Of a stretch of DNA of 64,000 bases, positions 1 to 11,400 are shown piece by piece. Every line of letters starts with the position of its first letter. Positions within the stretch are counted from its first letter, which is position 1. The stretch is from Amborella trichopoda (taxonomy: Eukaryota; Streptophyta; Magnoliopsida; Amborellales; Amborellaceae), in contig NW_006499912.1 in the NCBI RefSeq assembly GCF_000471905.2, positions 1,668,801 to 1,732,800 of the forward strand, in the 5' to 3' direction. The position numbers were made by a program, and so were the translations under genes. The notes beneath the pieces were generated by a model, which was given only the letters and a program-made list of their open reading frames with translations, had not been told where the DNA came from and made no database searches.

Positions 1-180
1 ACGCCGCTCCACACTCTCTCTCTCTCTCTCCCTTTCTCACACCCATTCACCCAGCTGCTCCACTCTCTCTCTCTCTCTCTCTCTCTAATACCCATACCCC
101 AAAACCCCATTTTTAGAGAGGAGACTCTCTCCCTTTCTCGTACTCATACCCACACCCATTCACCCAGCCGCTCCATTGAA
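1..180. repeat. CT microsatellites with duplicated flank
   Basis: Two runs of the dinucleotide CT (about 15-30 and 63-86) sit in a pyrimidine-rich stretch. A short motif containing CACCCATTCACCCAG occurs near 41 and again near 153, so the block has been locally duplicated. Such tracts are common in plant 5' UTRs and promoters, but no adjacent gene could be established. Confidence 0.7.
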
Positions 181-1070
181 GTTGCAAGAGAAAAAAAATA
201 CCCCAATTTAGCTTTAAGTTCTTGTGAGTAATGACGAAAAACGCAGAAATAGGACGGTTCAGATTTCAGAAGCTCAGGCCATGGAAAACCCAACATTTTC
301 TCAGCAACTTTCTTTCTATGGTGAGAACCAGAAGAATTGAGGTCTGAGAAGCTTACACCATGAAAATATGATCCATTTTCTCTGCAATTTCCTTCATTAG
401 TTAAAACCCAGAAGATACGAGAAGTTTTAGAAGCTGAAGCCATTAAAGACTCTGTTACTACGAAGAATTTCAATTGAAGAGGTTCCTAAAGACATGAAAA
501 CCGCTTCTTTTCTCCCCAATCAAAACCCACAAATATTCAGAAGTTACAGAGATGAAGCCCCAGATAATGCTCCTCTTTTTTCTGAAATTTCTCCAAGCAT
601 AGAAGCCATCTCTCTCTCTCTCTGCAATTTTTCGGATAGAGAAACAGTCCCCATCTTTGCTTCGTGCTTTACGCTGGGAGCTATCCGTCAAAGGAGAGAA
701 ACTGAGAAAATATGGAGAATTTTTTTTGGTGAGTTGGAGGGCGCGGGCGCTTAAATTTGAGGCCTGCAGAAACACAATAGAGGGACCCGATCCCCAATTG
801 GCTTTTTGCACCAACATGTTTAAAGTTTCTCTCTCTAGAACTAAGTCTGTAATACATGTTTAAACTTTCAAGACTCTTTCTCTCTCTAGCTCTCCCATGA
901 ATCTGGAGTCTCTCTAACTCTATTATAGATACTATACCCATTCTCTCTCTCGACCGAAAATTCCCCAATCTCTTGCCCCGAGCCCCATTTGCAAATTTCT
1001 CGAGCTTTGATTGAGACCCATCTTCCTAGCTCTTCAGCTCCCGATCTTTCTCTCTCCAACTTTATCAGAG
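181..1070. other. Non-coding stretch, no gene recognised
   Basis: Open frames here are short, overlap on both strands and give low-complexity peptides without recognisable motifs. Short CT tracts recur near 610 and 880-955. I see no supported gene. Confidence 0.5.
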
Positions 1071-1074
1071 AGGT

Positions 1075-1225
1075 GGCCGGTATTTTGAACACTGGACAGC
1101 AAATGCTAAAAAACTTAAAAGACGGGAAGTTGTTCGGTATTTCGAACACTGGACAGCTGTTTTGCTTTGTACGATGTAAAAACTCCACCTGCCCGGTGTT
1201 CGAGTTACCGGACAAAGGGGTAACT
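1075..1225 (+). repeat. Three degenerate ~57-bp tandem units
   Basis: A core reading GAACACTGGACAGC preceded by CGGTATTT occurs at about 1077 and 1134, with a diverged third copy near 1193 (CCGGTGTTCGAGTTACCGG). Spacing is 57-59 bp. The cores are themselves partly palindromic (CCGG at both ends of the third), so each could fold as a small hairpin. The block is followed by a poly-A run and G and C homopolymers at 1230-1305. Confidence 0.55.
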
Positions 1226-1320
1226 TGGTAAAAAAAAAAACACCCCAAGGAGGGGGGGGGTGCGCCGCTTGGACACGTGATCCATTTGTAATTGACCCCC
1301 CCCCCCCAATATGGTCTGTA

Positions 1321-2470
1321 CATAAATTTCTCTTGATTTTACTGCATTACTAATTTTACTTGCTCAATAAAATTTAAACTGAATGGTCTAACTGATTATA
1401 GCTTGACGAATTAGTGCCTTAGTGGAATGCATTAGGCATTAAGGTTGGTATGTTATATTCACATATTTTGTAAAATTAGCTACTAAAATGTGTATTTGTG
1501 GATTTATAATTTTCTTGTAGTTCCTAATAATTTGTAATCTTTGTTAGGATTTTTTTTAATTTCCTTTTTTTCCCATTTTTCTTATTTTTCAATTTATTTG
1601 CATTTTTCCTGAGGCGTTTAAAAGTTTTTCAAATTTTGACCATCTAATAGCTGAAAATGGTCAGGTTCAATTGGTCTGACCAAACCATTACCTCCACCAA
1701 GGTTCGAGTCTGGTCTAGTACTAATAACATTGGTAGAAACACTGCCATTCAATATTCAAATTCTAGACCCCAAAATAATTCACATAAAAGACTATGATAG
1801 AGAGTTGTTCTCAAGGTGCAAAATGAAGGTCTTATAGGAACTTCATATCACCCAAGCCGACCGATGTCAACAACAATAGTGGGGATGAGTCGTTCTTTTT
1901 TTTTTCTTTTTTTTTTTTCTGAGAATGTTAACTTGGGGATGAGTCGTTCTTCCTCTCAAAATATGTCGTTTTTTTTTATGAACTTCAAGTGGAAGAGAGA
2001 AACACCAGACATCAAGTGTTTACATACAGATTTTGAGTGCAGGGTTGACACACCCTAGCCTTCCCTGTTGAAATCAAATGGTTGGGTGTAATGTAAAGTT
2101 TCATATAAGACCTTCGTTCAACTCATGCATGCAAAACACTACGAAAAAAGCTAATAAAGTAATAGTAGAAGAATAAGAACGAGAACAACGGAATATCAAC
2201 ACAAGCATAAACTGGATGATTTTTTTGAATTATAGATGAGAGAAGCATTGTTCCAGATGTACACATAACATGAGGAGAAACAAAAAGAAGAGACTAATAC
2301 AACATGACATCAGGTAGAACATGGAAAAATGTGACAAAATGGAGCTTCAACATAGTTTCAAACAGAAGGTGCAGTAAATCATACTACATGAACCCAAAAA
2401 TCCCCAACAAGCTTGACCATGCCGACTTAGTGCATAGAGGAAGTTTTCCAAATTATGGATACCATAAACA
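1321..2470. other. AT-rich non-coding stretch
   Basis: No gene-like open frame and no recognisable repeat were found. A long T-rich run lies near 1897-1920. Confidence 0.5.
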
Positions 2471-2471
2471 A

Positions 2472-3970
2472 CTAGGGAAGCTCATGGGAGTAAGGCATTC
2501 TTTTCCATGGTTCCAATTGGGAGTAAGGTTGGTAAGAAGACAATTTTCTATTTGGAATGGCAAGGGCACTTGCAGAAGAAGTCTTATTCTTGCGAAAGGG
2601 AATTCTACTCGAAGCAGAGTTCTTGCAATTAAGGTCCAAAATGAAAGAATAAAACAAAATGTTCAAACTCCATAAACAGAAAAGAAAAAGCATGTAGCAA
2701 TCCAGAACAAACTTACACATGTAGTTGCACTGCTTAAGGAATTCTCATTGACATGAGCTAATAAGCACAAGATATAACGGAATTCATAACCATTATACAC
2801 AAGCAATTTTGGCAATGAACCAGAAACAATATCATAACAGCAAAACAATGAAAAAACAGAAAAACAAAAACAAAGGAAAACAAGGAAAAAAAACATAACC
2901 AAAGAACAGGGATCTACAGCGGAAATCACACCTATAACGTGCATCGCTGTACTAGTCAGGCTTGCTCACTAGTGCGTGACCCTGCGAGCTGTAAAGGGCT
3001 GATCCTTCTTCAATCCTTGAAAAATCACAAACACCAACACCAGCACCAGCACCAGCACCAGCTCCTCCCTCCCTGTAATTCAACCCAAGAAGAAACAACC
3101 TCTAAGAATTCAACAAAAACACCTTAATCACTCTCTCTAACATCACAAAAACAATACCCCCATTTATTTTAAAATCATGTATGCCAACAATACCACTAAG
3201 ACCATCTTCAAAAGCAAGACCTTTTTGAGGGTTCTTTTTCAAGAGCGCTCTATTTTCAAGAGCCATCAAAACTATAATAAGCTCGCCGAAAACCATCTTC
3301 CTCGGACCTGAAAACTGGACCCGACTTGACAAGCTCACTAGCGAGTCATCTGAAGAACCAAACAATATGACCCGGGAGATGAAAAATAAATCATAAAATT
3401 CTTAAACTATGCATTATTATTTCTAATTAAAAATTTTGAAATATCCATAAATGCAAAATGAATTTAACTCATTTAAGTTGCAATGAACACATAGAGAACT
3501 ATAAATCTCAAATTGATTTTACTAAAAAATGAACAAAAAAACTCACTGACAATTTGACTCGTTTAATACTTCAATCACACAAAAAAGACTTTATCTATAT
3601 CTGCTTATAAACAATATCTACCCAAACAAAAAAAACCAAGAACTATAAAAAAAAAACAAAAACAAAAAACAAAAAACAAAAAACAAAAAATTTTGGAGTA
3701 GAACTTGAAGGGAAAACAAAAAATTTCAGAGAAAATGGAAAAGAGACTTCCCCTGATTAATTTAAGTTGGAGCTGTTAAAGACTTTATTTTCAGAAAATA
3801 AAACTCAAATAAAGACTTACCTTGATCAATGGGTGGTCCTCTACGGATCCTCGTTCGCAAAGAATTTCTCAAAAAACTAGGATTTCTTGATTCAGAGACC
3901 TTCTGTTAACGATTTCAATTTTCCTTCTCTCTTAGGTTTCGGATTTCACAGATTGTGGGAAAAAATATAA
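2472..3970 (-). other. Weak gene-like stretch, minus strand, unrecognised
   Basis: Three hints lie in the same order on the minus strand. First, a 5'-UTR-like segment at about 3821-3960 ends in AAG with a good donor (GTAAGTCTTT) at 3820. Second, a 64-codon frame starts at ATG 3296 in an AAGATGG context, just after an acceptor-like TTTTCAG, and stops at 3102. Third, a frame stopping at 2472 has a plausible coding texture at its end (ELP terminus). Between them, at about 3030-3065, is a CACCAG hexamer repeat. I recognise no protein family, and the pieces do not obviously splice into one frame. It could be a small lineage-specific gene, a gene relic or chance. Confidence 0.18.
3030..3066. repeat. 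CACCAG hexamer microsatellite
   Basis: About six tandem copies of CACCAG/CACCAA are visible. On the minus strand they would read as Gly-Ala or Gly-Val repeats if translated, but no gene is established here. Confidence 0.7.
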
Positions 3971-4440
3971 TTAGGGTTTTAAGCTATCTTACGGAACATA
4001 GAAAGGACTCAACTCCAGCACTATGTACCGTACAGAGGCCTCCTTACGTGCCTGCAGTGGGATCCACATGGCGAAAAGGAACAGATAAAGAACCTAGTTT
4101 TATTTTTAAAATATGCCTAAGAACCCGCATCCATGATCATAAGTTTCCATTTTTGGGGCTGATGTGCAGTCCGGTTTTTCAACGCTGGAAGCCTGGAAGA
4201 GAGCAGGTCAGCAAAGACGGCTCAGGAACTGAAACTTTTTCCTCTTGAGTCCAAATTTTCAAAAGATGACTAAAGTGGGGTATTCATAAATGGAAAACGT
4301 TTGCAGAAGGTTGCAACCTTATACTGATGAGGAAAGGTGCATCTCAAAAATCCTACAGTGGAGAGTGTTCCGACTAACCGATCATCCGAGATGAATGGAC
4401 ATGAAAAAAAAAAAAGAATTTCAAATTAAAAAACTAATAC
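3971..4440. other. Non-coding stretch
   Basis: A 97-codon plus-strand frame (3955-4248) has no recognisable motif and lies opposite the UTR-like segment. I treat it as spurious. Confidence 0.4.
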
Positions 4441-4640
4441 ATATGGTAAAAAGTGATATGGACAGTCTGTTTTCAATATTTTTAAATGTTATTGATATGC
4501 TTGATTTGTACCATTTTTAAAATTTTATATTTTCTAACTGAAGATAAAAAGAGATTTTGAAGCAACCATAAGATTTTCAACACCGAAATAACATCTCGAA
4601 ATAAATTTTATAGGTGCACCTGACTTCTACAGTACAGGGA
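4440..4640 (+). mobile_element. Diverged fragment of MULE-like MITE family 1
   Basis: The segment resembles the interior of the better-preserved family-1 copies at 5248-5641 and 44421-44787, including an AAGATTTTCAAYACYGAAA-type block. No ends can be seen. Homology is by eye and loose. Confidence 0.35.
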
Positions 4641-4673
4641 GGCAACCTAACACAAACCTCACCCTTGATAATT

Positions 4674-5056
4674 GGGTGTCGTTTGTATAGAGCCAAACCT
4701 CTATACAATCAAATTAGAGCCCATCTATGGAGAAATATAGTTTCCATATTTGGATACTGCAAATATTTGTAATACCCTTAAAATATATTTTCATGTTTAA
4801 TTATAAAATTTAAGGTTTCAAAAACAGTGTAGATATATCAAAATTTGAAAATCTTGAAAATTGAAAGTAAAAAAATGTGTAATAAGATGCACTATTTCTA
4901 AAACTTGAAATCCATTTTTTTTCTCTTGTTCATGCATCTTGATGTCGATATGATCAATTTGAGGATATTTGGGCATCAAAACAACTCTTATACTGAAATT
5001 TTTTAGGTGGGCTCTAATTTGATTGTTTAAAGCATCGGCTCTATATAAACGTTTTT
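4674..5056 (-). mobile_element. MULE-like MITE, family 1, copy A
   Basis: The element is in inverse orientation to the copy at 5248-5641. Its left end reads GGGTGTCGTTTGTATAGAGC and it has AATCAAATTAGAGCCCA just inside. Its right end has GGGCTCTAATTTGATTGTTT followed by GGCTCTATATAAACG. The interior matches the reverse complement of its neighbour. The right boundary is uncertain and no clean target-site duplication is visible. There is no coding capacity. Confidence 0.7.
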
Positions 5057-5247
5057 AATATAAATATATAAAAAAATATGTTAAAAAATGGGGATATGAT
5101 CCCTCAAATGGTAAAATTCATAAACATAAATTAAATTTACATTCAAATCCCAATGTTGCCAATTTTAAAAAAAAAAAAAAATCCTTTATATTTTGTTTTT
5201 AAAGGTTTAGTCATTTCTTTGGTGGTTTTCTTGTTTCATTTTAGGAA

Positions 5248-5641
5248 GGGAAAAGTTTATACAGAGCGGAGGCTCTAAACAATCAAATTAGAGCCCACCT
5301 CAAAAACATCACTAGAAGAGGTTGTTTTTATGCCCAAATATCCTCAAATTGATCATCTCAACATCAAGATGCATGGACATGAGAAAAAAATAGATTTCAA
5401 GGTTTGGAAATAGTGCATTTTGTAATGCATTTTTGAACCGTCAATTTTCAAGATTTTCAAATTTTCATAGATCTGCTCGATCTACACTATATTTGAAACT
5501 TTAAATTCTATAATTGAAGATGAAAATATATTTCAAGGCTATTACAAAAATTTCCAGTATTAAAATCATATTTCTCCACACTATTTGAAGGTGGGCTCTA
5601 ATTTAATTGTTTAGAGCCTCGGCTCTATACAAACCGCACTC
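5248..5641 (+). mobile_element. MULE-like MITE, family 1, copy B, with 9-bp TSD
   Basis: A 394-bp element has terminal inverted repeats of about 50 bp. The left end begins GGGAAAAGTTTATACAGAGC; the right end is its diverged complement, ending ACCGCACTC. It is flanked by an exact 9-bp direct repeat, TTTTAGGAA, at 5239-5247 and 5642-5650. Nine-base target duplications are typical of Mutator-like elements. There is no open frame, so it is non-autonomous. Together with copy A on its left it makes a large local inverted repeat. Confidence 0.85.
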
Positions 5642-5717
5642 TTTTAGGAAAAGCGTTCCATGAGCTCAGTTGACTTACAAACGTCAATCCTAAAGATGGA
5701 TGTTATATAAATCATAT

Positions 5718-6191
5718 GAGTAATGATATTATGAGACCCTCCCACACCCATGTGAGGACCCCATAGGATCACTATTAAATTTTGATAACGATCTCTAAAA
5801 AAATTATCACATGGGTGTGGGGCTGAGGTGAATGGGTTTATTGATAACTTTTTTAGAGATCTATGTCAAAATTTAATGATGGTCTTTTGGAGTATTCTAT
5901 CGATCGGTCATGTCATATAGGCCCGAGTCGTACATCAAATTGCTTGGATTTGAATTATCCGGAGGATGCCTTATAAAAGATGTACAATCAAACCTATTTC
6001 TCGATTCAATAGAAGCCGAAACGAAGTGAATATAGTACCCAAAATGATAGACATGTAAAAAGCATGTCCGATTACACCTATTCCTAACCTAAATGGAATG
6101 TAATGACGTCGGGATTTATAGTATCTATTTACATATGTTCGACTCTGCTCATAACTAGAATGTATGGGAAAGTCTCATAATATCATTACTC
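5718..6191. mobile_element. MULE-like MITE, family 2, long form
   Basis: The ends are inverted repeats: GAGTAATGATATTATGAGAC on the left, and the complement ending ATATCATTACTC on the right. Flanks AAATCATAT (5709-5717) and AAATTATAT (6192-6200) form a 9-bp duplication with one mismatch. Subterminal sequence contains CACACCCATGTG and its complement, shared with the short copy at 56682-56881. The extra interior (about 5890-6150) is unlike the short copy and is non-coding. Confidence 0.8.
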
Positions 6192-6234
6192 AAATTATAT
6201 AGGCCATAAATAATATATAGACGGTGCACAAAAA

Positions 6235-6420
6235 AATACCAAAAAACTATATTTTTAAGGTAAAAGTTTATTTTTCTTTTCATATTCATGATCATCTTGA
6301 CCTAGATGATGAATCTACAAAAAAAAATAGATAAAAAATCCATCTTTAAAATAGATTTTAGAGAGAGGCCGCATAGGTACTTATGGGTCGACTGACTCAT
6401 ATAAACCCCATCTTTCATTT
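6235..6420 (-). repeat. Dispersed repeat family 3, copy 1
   Basis: It shares blocks with 49320-49612 and 59390-59480: CATGATCATCTTGACCTAGA, a TTAAAATRGA block, and a terminal GACTGACTCATATAAAC. It is probably another MITE with TGAGTCA-containing ends, but its boundaries are not clear. Confidence 0.5.
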
Positions 6421-7059
6421 TATCCGGTTTTGGATCGGATATCCAATGTCCAGACCTCGATCTTTAATTTTGAACCCAAGAACAACCCAAATATTGGATG
6501 CCCTAACTGTTTTTTCTTAATTGAACATTTCATACATCAAATATCTAAACAAGATGGCACCTCTTCAAAACATTGGATGTCTGAACATTTTAATTAACAA
6601 AAAGGGGAGGAGATGCCATATGAATCAATGATTTTCTCTTTAATGGAGATTTGATATTTGTTGAAAAGAAATAAGAAGAACAAATTTAAGAAAGGCTTGT
6701 TATAAATATGCGAGTCCAAAATCTCATTATTCAAGTATAAGAGATTCATCATCATGCTCAAGATGATGTTGATGGACAAGTCCACACAAAGGTACTCTCC
6801 TTCTTTACGTTTGTATAATGATAGTGTGGTGAACGTGAGTCTTTTTAGGAGGCTACAAAATATTTTAATGGTGAAAAGTGAGATAAGGCAATGGAGAAGT
6901 AGATTGAAGTTTTGTACAATAATAAATAATACATTAATGCTCCCACATAAAAAGAAAGCATTCAAAAATAGGTGACTATACGCGGTTGTTACGTGGGAGG
7001 CAAATGCCTTATACGATATAATGCCAAATTTCTAGTAAAATCTCACGAACAAAGGCTAG
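6421..7059. other. Non-coding stretch before copia fossil
   Basis: AT-rich sequence. Overlapping frames on both strands at 6594-6975 have no recognisable motif. It may include eroded sequence of the outer copia fossil, but I cannot align it by eye. Confidence 0.4.
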
Positions 7060-8165
7060 GTGTTATTTTAATGAAATTTTTGCTTCTGTTGGTAAACATA
7101 ATTGTATTAGAGTCGTTATCTTTGCTTGCTAACTTAAATCTAAAGCATTAACATATTGATATCACAACTGACATAATTCCTGGTGATCTTGAAGAAGAAA
7201 TTTATGTATTTGCCTTAAGGTTTTGAAGACAAGATCAATCCTAACTTGATTTGCAAGTTGTTTGTATAGGTTAAAACAAGCATCTAAGCAATGGTATAAG
7301 AAATTTCACAGTTTATGCATGGTGAAGGTCATCCTAGAAGTGAATTTGATTATTGTGTGTATTTTAAAGATTCAACATATTATTTTTTTTATTATTTTGT
7401 TACTTTATATTAATGATATGCGTATTGCCAACACTGATCTAAACGAGTTTAAACTTTTGAAGTTTGAAATGTTCAAAGATTTTGCTAGCAAGGATCTTGG
7501 GCTAGCCAAGAAGATATTGGGCATGTGCATTCACGGAGATAAAAAGCAATGGAAGCTTTGGTTAACTCAATTTAAATGTATTTATAAGATTCTTGAGTGT
7601 TTTAACACCATTGGCTTCAAAATGTAAGTCGTCAAAAATGACTCTTTCAATGAGTGAGGTGGATAAAAGCAAGATGAAGAAGCTTCAACATATTTCTATA
7701 ATTAGTAGCTTGACGTATACAATGGTCTATATTATACCTGATATTTCCATGTAGTGGGAGTTGTTTGAGGACATATGTTTAATCCACGTTAAGAACATTG
7801 ACAAGCAATGAATTGGATACTTCGATATTTTAAAGGAACACGAAATATATATTTGTGTTTTGGAAACTAACCATTAAAAGTTGTTGGTTTTGTTGATGCT
7901 TGTTATGTTGGGTGTCATGAGACTTTTAAGTCTATTAGGTTACAACTTTATGGTTGGTGGTGGTGGTGGAGTTAGTTAGGCGCCAAGGTTATGAGATATT
8001 GTTGCGTTGTCATCAACTGCAACCGAGTACGTGGCTTTGGACTGAAGCATCTACGAAAAACGATTTGGTTGAGGAGATTATTTAACCAGTTATGGGTACT
8101 TTGTACATTGATACTCAAAGTGTAATTCATTTGGCTAAGAATGCAACCTATCACTCCAAGACAAG
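7060..8165 (+). mobile_element. Old Ty1/copia fossil, left part (outer element)
   Basis: This is reverse transcriptase and RNase H sequence of a copia-type LTR element in plus orientation. Recognisable landmarks are the YxLKQAS.QWYKKF block near 7265, the Y.NDM block (the copia YVDDM region) near 7410, KDLG.AKKILGM near 7490, and the RNase H end near 8130-8160. It is heavily broken, with many breaks. No left LTR was found and the gag, protease and integrase parts are absent. It is interrupted at 8165/8166 by the younger copia element and resumes at 13621. It is clearly older than the element inserted into it. Confidence 0.8.
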
Positions 8166-8434
8166 TGTTGAGACAGCTTGGTGTATCCCAATGATATCTA
8201 CATATCAGCCAGCTTTCCTAAATCACATTGATTTCCCTTAATCAGGTTGCTCACTATTTCCTATTATAGACTCTTCAATATAGAATGTTATCATGTACAA
8301 TTCTATATATTTGTACAAGGGAGCCATAGAAGGGTCATAATAATACATATTAATTCTCCCTTCGTGGATATAGGCCCAATCGGCCGAACCATGTAAATTC
8401 TTGTGTACTTATTTTCTCTCTCATACTCTTAACA
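8166..8434 (+). repeat. Left LTR of inner copia element
   Basis: A 269-bp direct repeat of 13353-13620 begins TGTTGAGACA and ends CTTAACA (TG...CA). The following bases, AGTATAAGAGCAGA, resemble the usual copia primer-binding region complementary to part of the initiator-Met tRNA. Confidence 0.92.
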
Positions 8435-11400
8435 TAGTATAAGAGCAGAAATCTTGAGACCTAAAAAAAATCACTATAGTCAATGTACTTCAGTTTTTCA
8501 AGGATCGATCTTCTATAAGCTCAAAATACGGGCTCAACGGATTCTTTGGGTTTGATTTTATTCTTCGTTGAAAAATAGCAAATTCCATCCTTCTTTACAA
8601 ACCAGCAAGTTAGTGCCAAGCTGTTGCACTCTCTTTTTGTAAATCTATTACAAGCTTCTTGCGCAGTAGTTTCCTAGTTGGCTTTCTAAAGGAGTTTGGG
8701 TCCTTGCTAAAAAGGGATCAGTTTGTGATTGAAGGCCTCATTGCTATACGAAAAGCGAAGTTTCAGGGTTAGAATAAGAATACCAGTTTACTCATAGTTG
8801 TCTCTTGAAATTCAAGAAATTGGACTAGCCGTTGTTGCTTGCCTCCACAAAATTTATAGCCCATCTTTTGAACAAGCATTAGATTATCGCTTTGGAACTT
8901 CTTACGGTGTTGTTAAATAATCTTATTGATGATAGTATAGAAGGAACAATTTGGTCTTTGGTTGGTTCATATTGGGACTTAATCCATCCCTTATTTTATT
9001 TTTTTTGCTATTTACTGATCAGAGATGAGGCAAGTCAAACAAAGCAACGCCCGATGACCATTAGATCGCTACGAATAAATCAGCATGTTGATGGTCTCTT
9101 TTCTCATAAGTTGATTGCTGGTGATCTCTTCTCTCATAAGTTTGTGGTGCAACCCTGAGACCACATTATATCGAGAAGGCAATATTCTTATTCAACAATT
9201 TTGTGGCCTATCTTGTGCACTTCACCAACTTCAACAACTACAGGGTGTTGAACCTCTTGGTTTTTCGAGTATCCTTTTTCGGTATTTTTTTTTCGGCTTG
9301 GCTCGGTAAGGACTTTCTTCTTTCCTTTTTATTTAACCATTGTATGTGTTCTCGTGGCTGAAAATTCCAACAATAATGAGCCAAATCCCAACCTTAGAAT
9401 AACCACTGAATTGTTAAAGGGAGTGGTTAATTATATTTTTTGGGCAAACTCTGCCAAATTATTTATTAGTGGAATAGGAAAATTTGGAAAATGGAACAAA
9501 AAAAGCCCTTCCAAGTACTGATTCAAAATATGAGGAGTGGGAAACCAACAATGATTTGGTAAAAAGTTGGCTTTTGAATTCTATGGATCGCAAAATTGCT
9601 TTTGGATTTCAGTTTCGCTCCACGACTGCCGCTATCTGAACTAAAGCCCAAACCATGTATGGAGGTCTAAATAATGCCGCAAAAGTTTATCAAATTGAAC
9701 AATAAATTATGAATTTGAAGTTAGGTGATCAAACTATTAGTGAGCTTATTGACGTTGTCTGCGGTATATTTGATCAATTGGATTATTATTTGCCCGCCAC
9801 TTCTGATCTGAAAACACTTGAAACTAAAAAAGATCAAGAAAAGACATTTGCCTTGTTGTCTGGTCTTGGACCTGAACTTGAGGCTTTGAGAAGCCAAATC
9901 TTACTTTCTCAAGAAATGCCTTGACTTTGATTTTGTTTGCTCCACTATTAATAGAGAAGAATCTAGGCGTCAAGCTATGATTGGAAATGATAAAAATCAT
10001 TTAGAGCAATCAAATAGGTTGGCTCTTAAAAGTGAAACTGATCATAGCTTTGGAAAAGTCTTTACTTCAAACATTAAACCCAGGCGTGGTCGTGGCAAAA
10101 ACCGTGGTACTGGAAGACTTTACTGTCTTGAGTGTAAGAAGGAAGGCCATCCCATAGAAAATTGCTGGAAACTTTATCTAGAAAAAAGGAGAGAAAAAAT
10201 GCAAGGAAAAAATAAAAATTTTGCTCAAATAGCCAATAATGATACTCATTAAACTCTTGAGAAGTTAGCCTAAATGTTCCAGAATTTTCACAGAGCTTCG
10301 ATTGCTACAAACTCTAAGACTCCTAACCATGATCCAGGTAAATCCATTTCTTATTTTTCTCAATCACCAACATCATGAGTTATTGATTTTAGAGCTACTG
10401 ACCATATGACTGGGACTCATAATCTGCTTTTAACTCTTGATGAAAATACAAAAGGGAATCTGTTTAGTAAAATCACCCAAAGTTACAACAATGATGTAAT
10501 CTTTTCTCCTTCGAATGTGTTTTTCCATAACCGGGTCACAGGGAAGAAGATTGGTGAGGGGAAGCTGGTTCATGAGCTTTACATTTTAGATTTTGCCACA
10601 AAAGCCCATGTCACTTCTAAAGAGAATGAGGTAACAAATAATAGAAAATGAAAATTTGACATTCGGACATCCTTCTGAGAAAATTCTTTGTTATATTTTT
10701 CCTTCATTGCATTTGGACTCTATGGACTGTGATATTTTTCGGTACTCGAAAGAAACTCGTTTGCCTTTTAGAAGTTATACTAGAACATCTCTTGCTCCAT
10801 TTAATTTAATTCACACTGATGTTTAGGGACCTGCTCCGATTAAATCTACTCGTAGATATCAATATTTTGTGACATTTATTAATGATTTTCCGAAGATAAT
10901 TTGGGTATATTTACTCCATTCAAAAGATCAAGTTTTTCCCACCTTTCGAGGATTCTCTAAAATGATTGAAACTCAATTTGATACCAAAATTAAATTGTTA
11001 CAATATGACAATGGGACAAAGTATGTGAACAACAATTTTTCCACTTAACTTAAAAAAAAAAGAATTATTCACCAAACTTCTTGCGTTGGAAATCCCCAAC
11101 AAAATGGGATTGCCGAACACATAAATTGACATTTACTTGAGGTCACTCGAGCTCTGATGTTTTAGAGCAATATGCCAAAACATTTTTGGGGAGATGTTGT
11201 TTTAACAACATCTTACTTAATCAATAGATGGCCAAGCAAACTTTTGAAAACTAGATCTCCTGTGGAAGTTCTAAAAGGAAAGAAGATTTCTTTGAATCGT
11301 CTCAAAATATTTGGATATGTATGTTTTGTGCATTGTCAAAATATTGATAAATTAAGCGCTAAAAGAAAAAATGTATTTCCGTCGGATACTGTCCCACTCA

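Noticed and set aside
3955-4248. 97-codon plus-strand frame
   Set aside because: It lacks recognisable motifs and overlaps a minus-strand UTR-like segment with a donor site. Coding potential is not supported.
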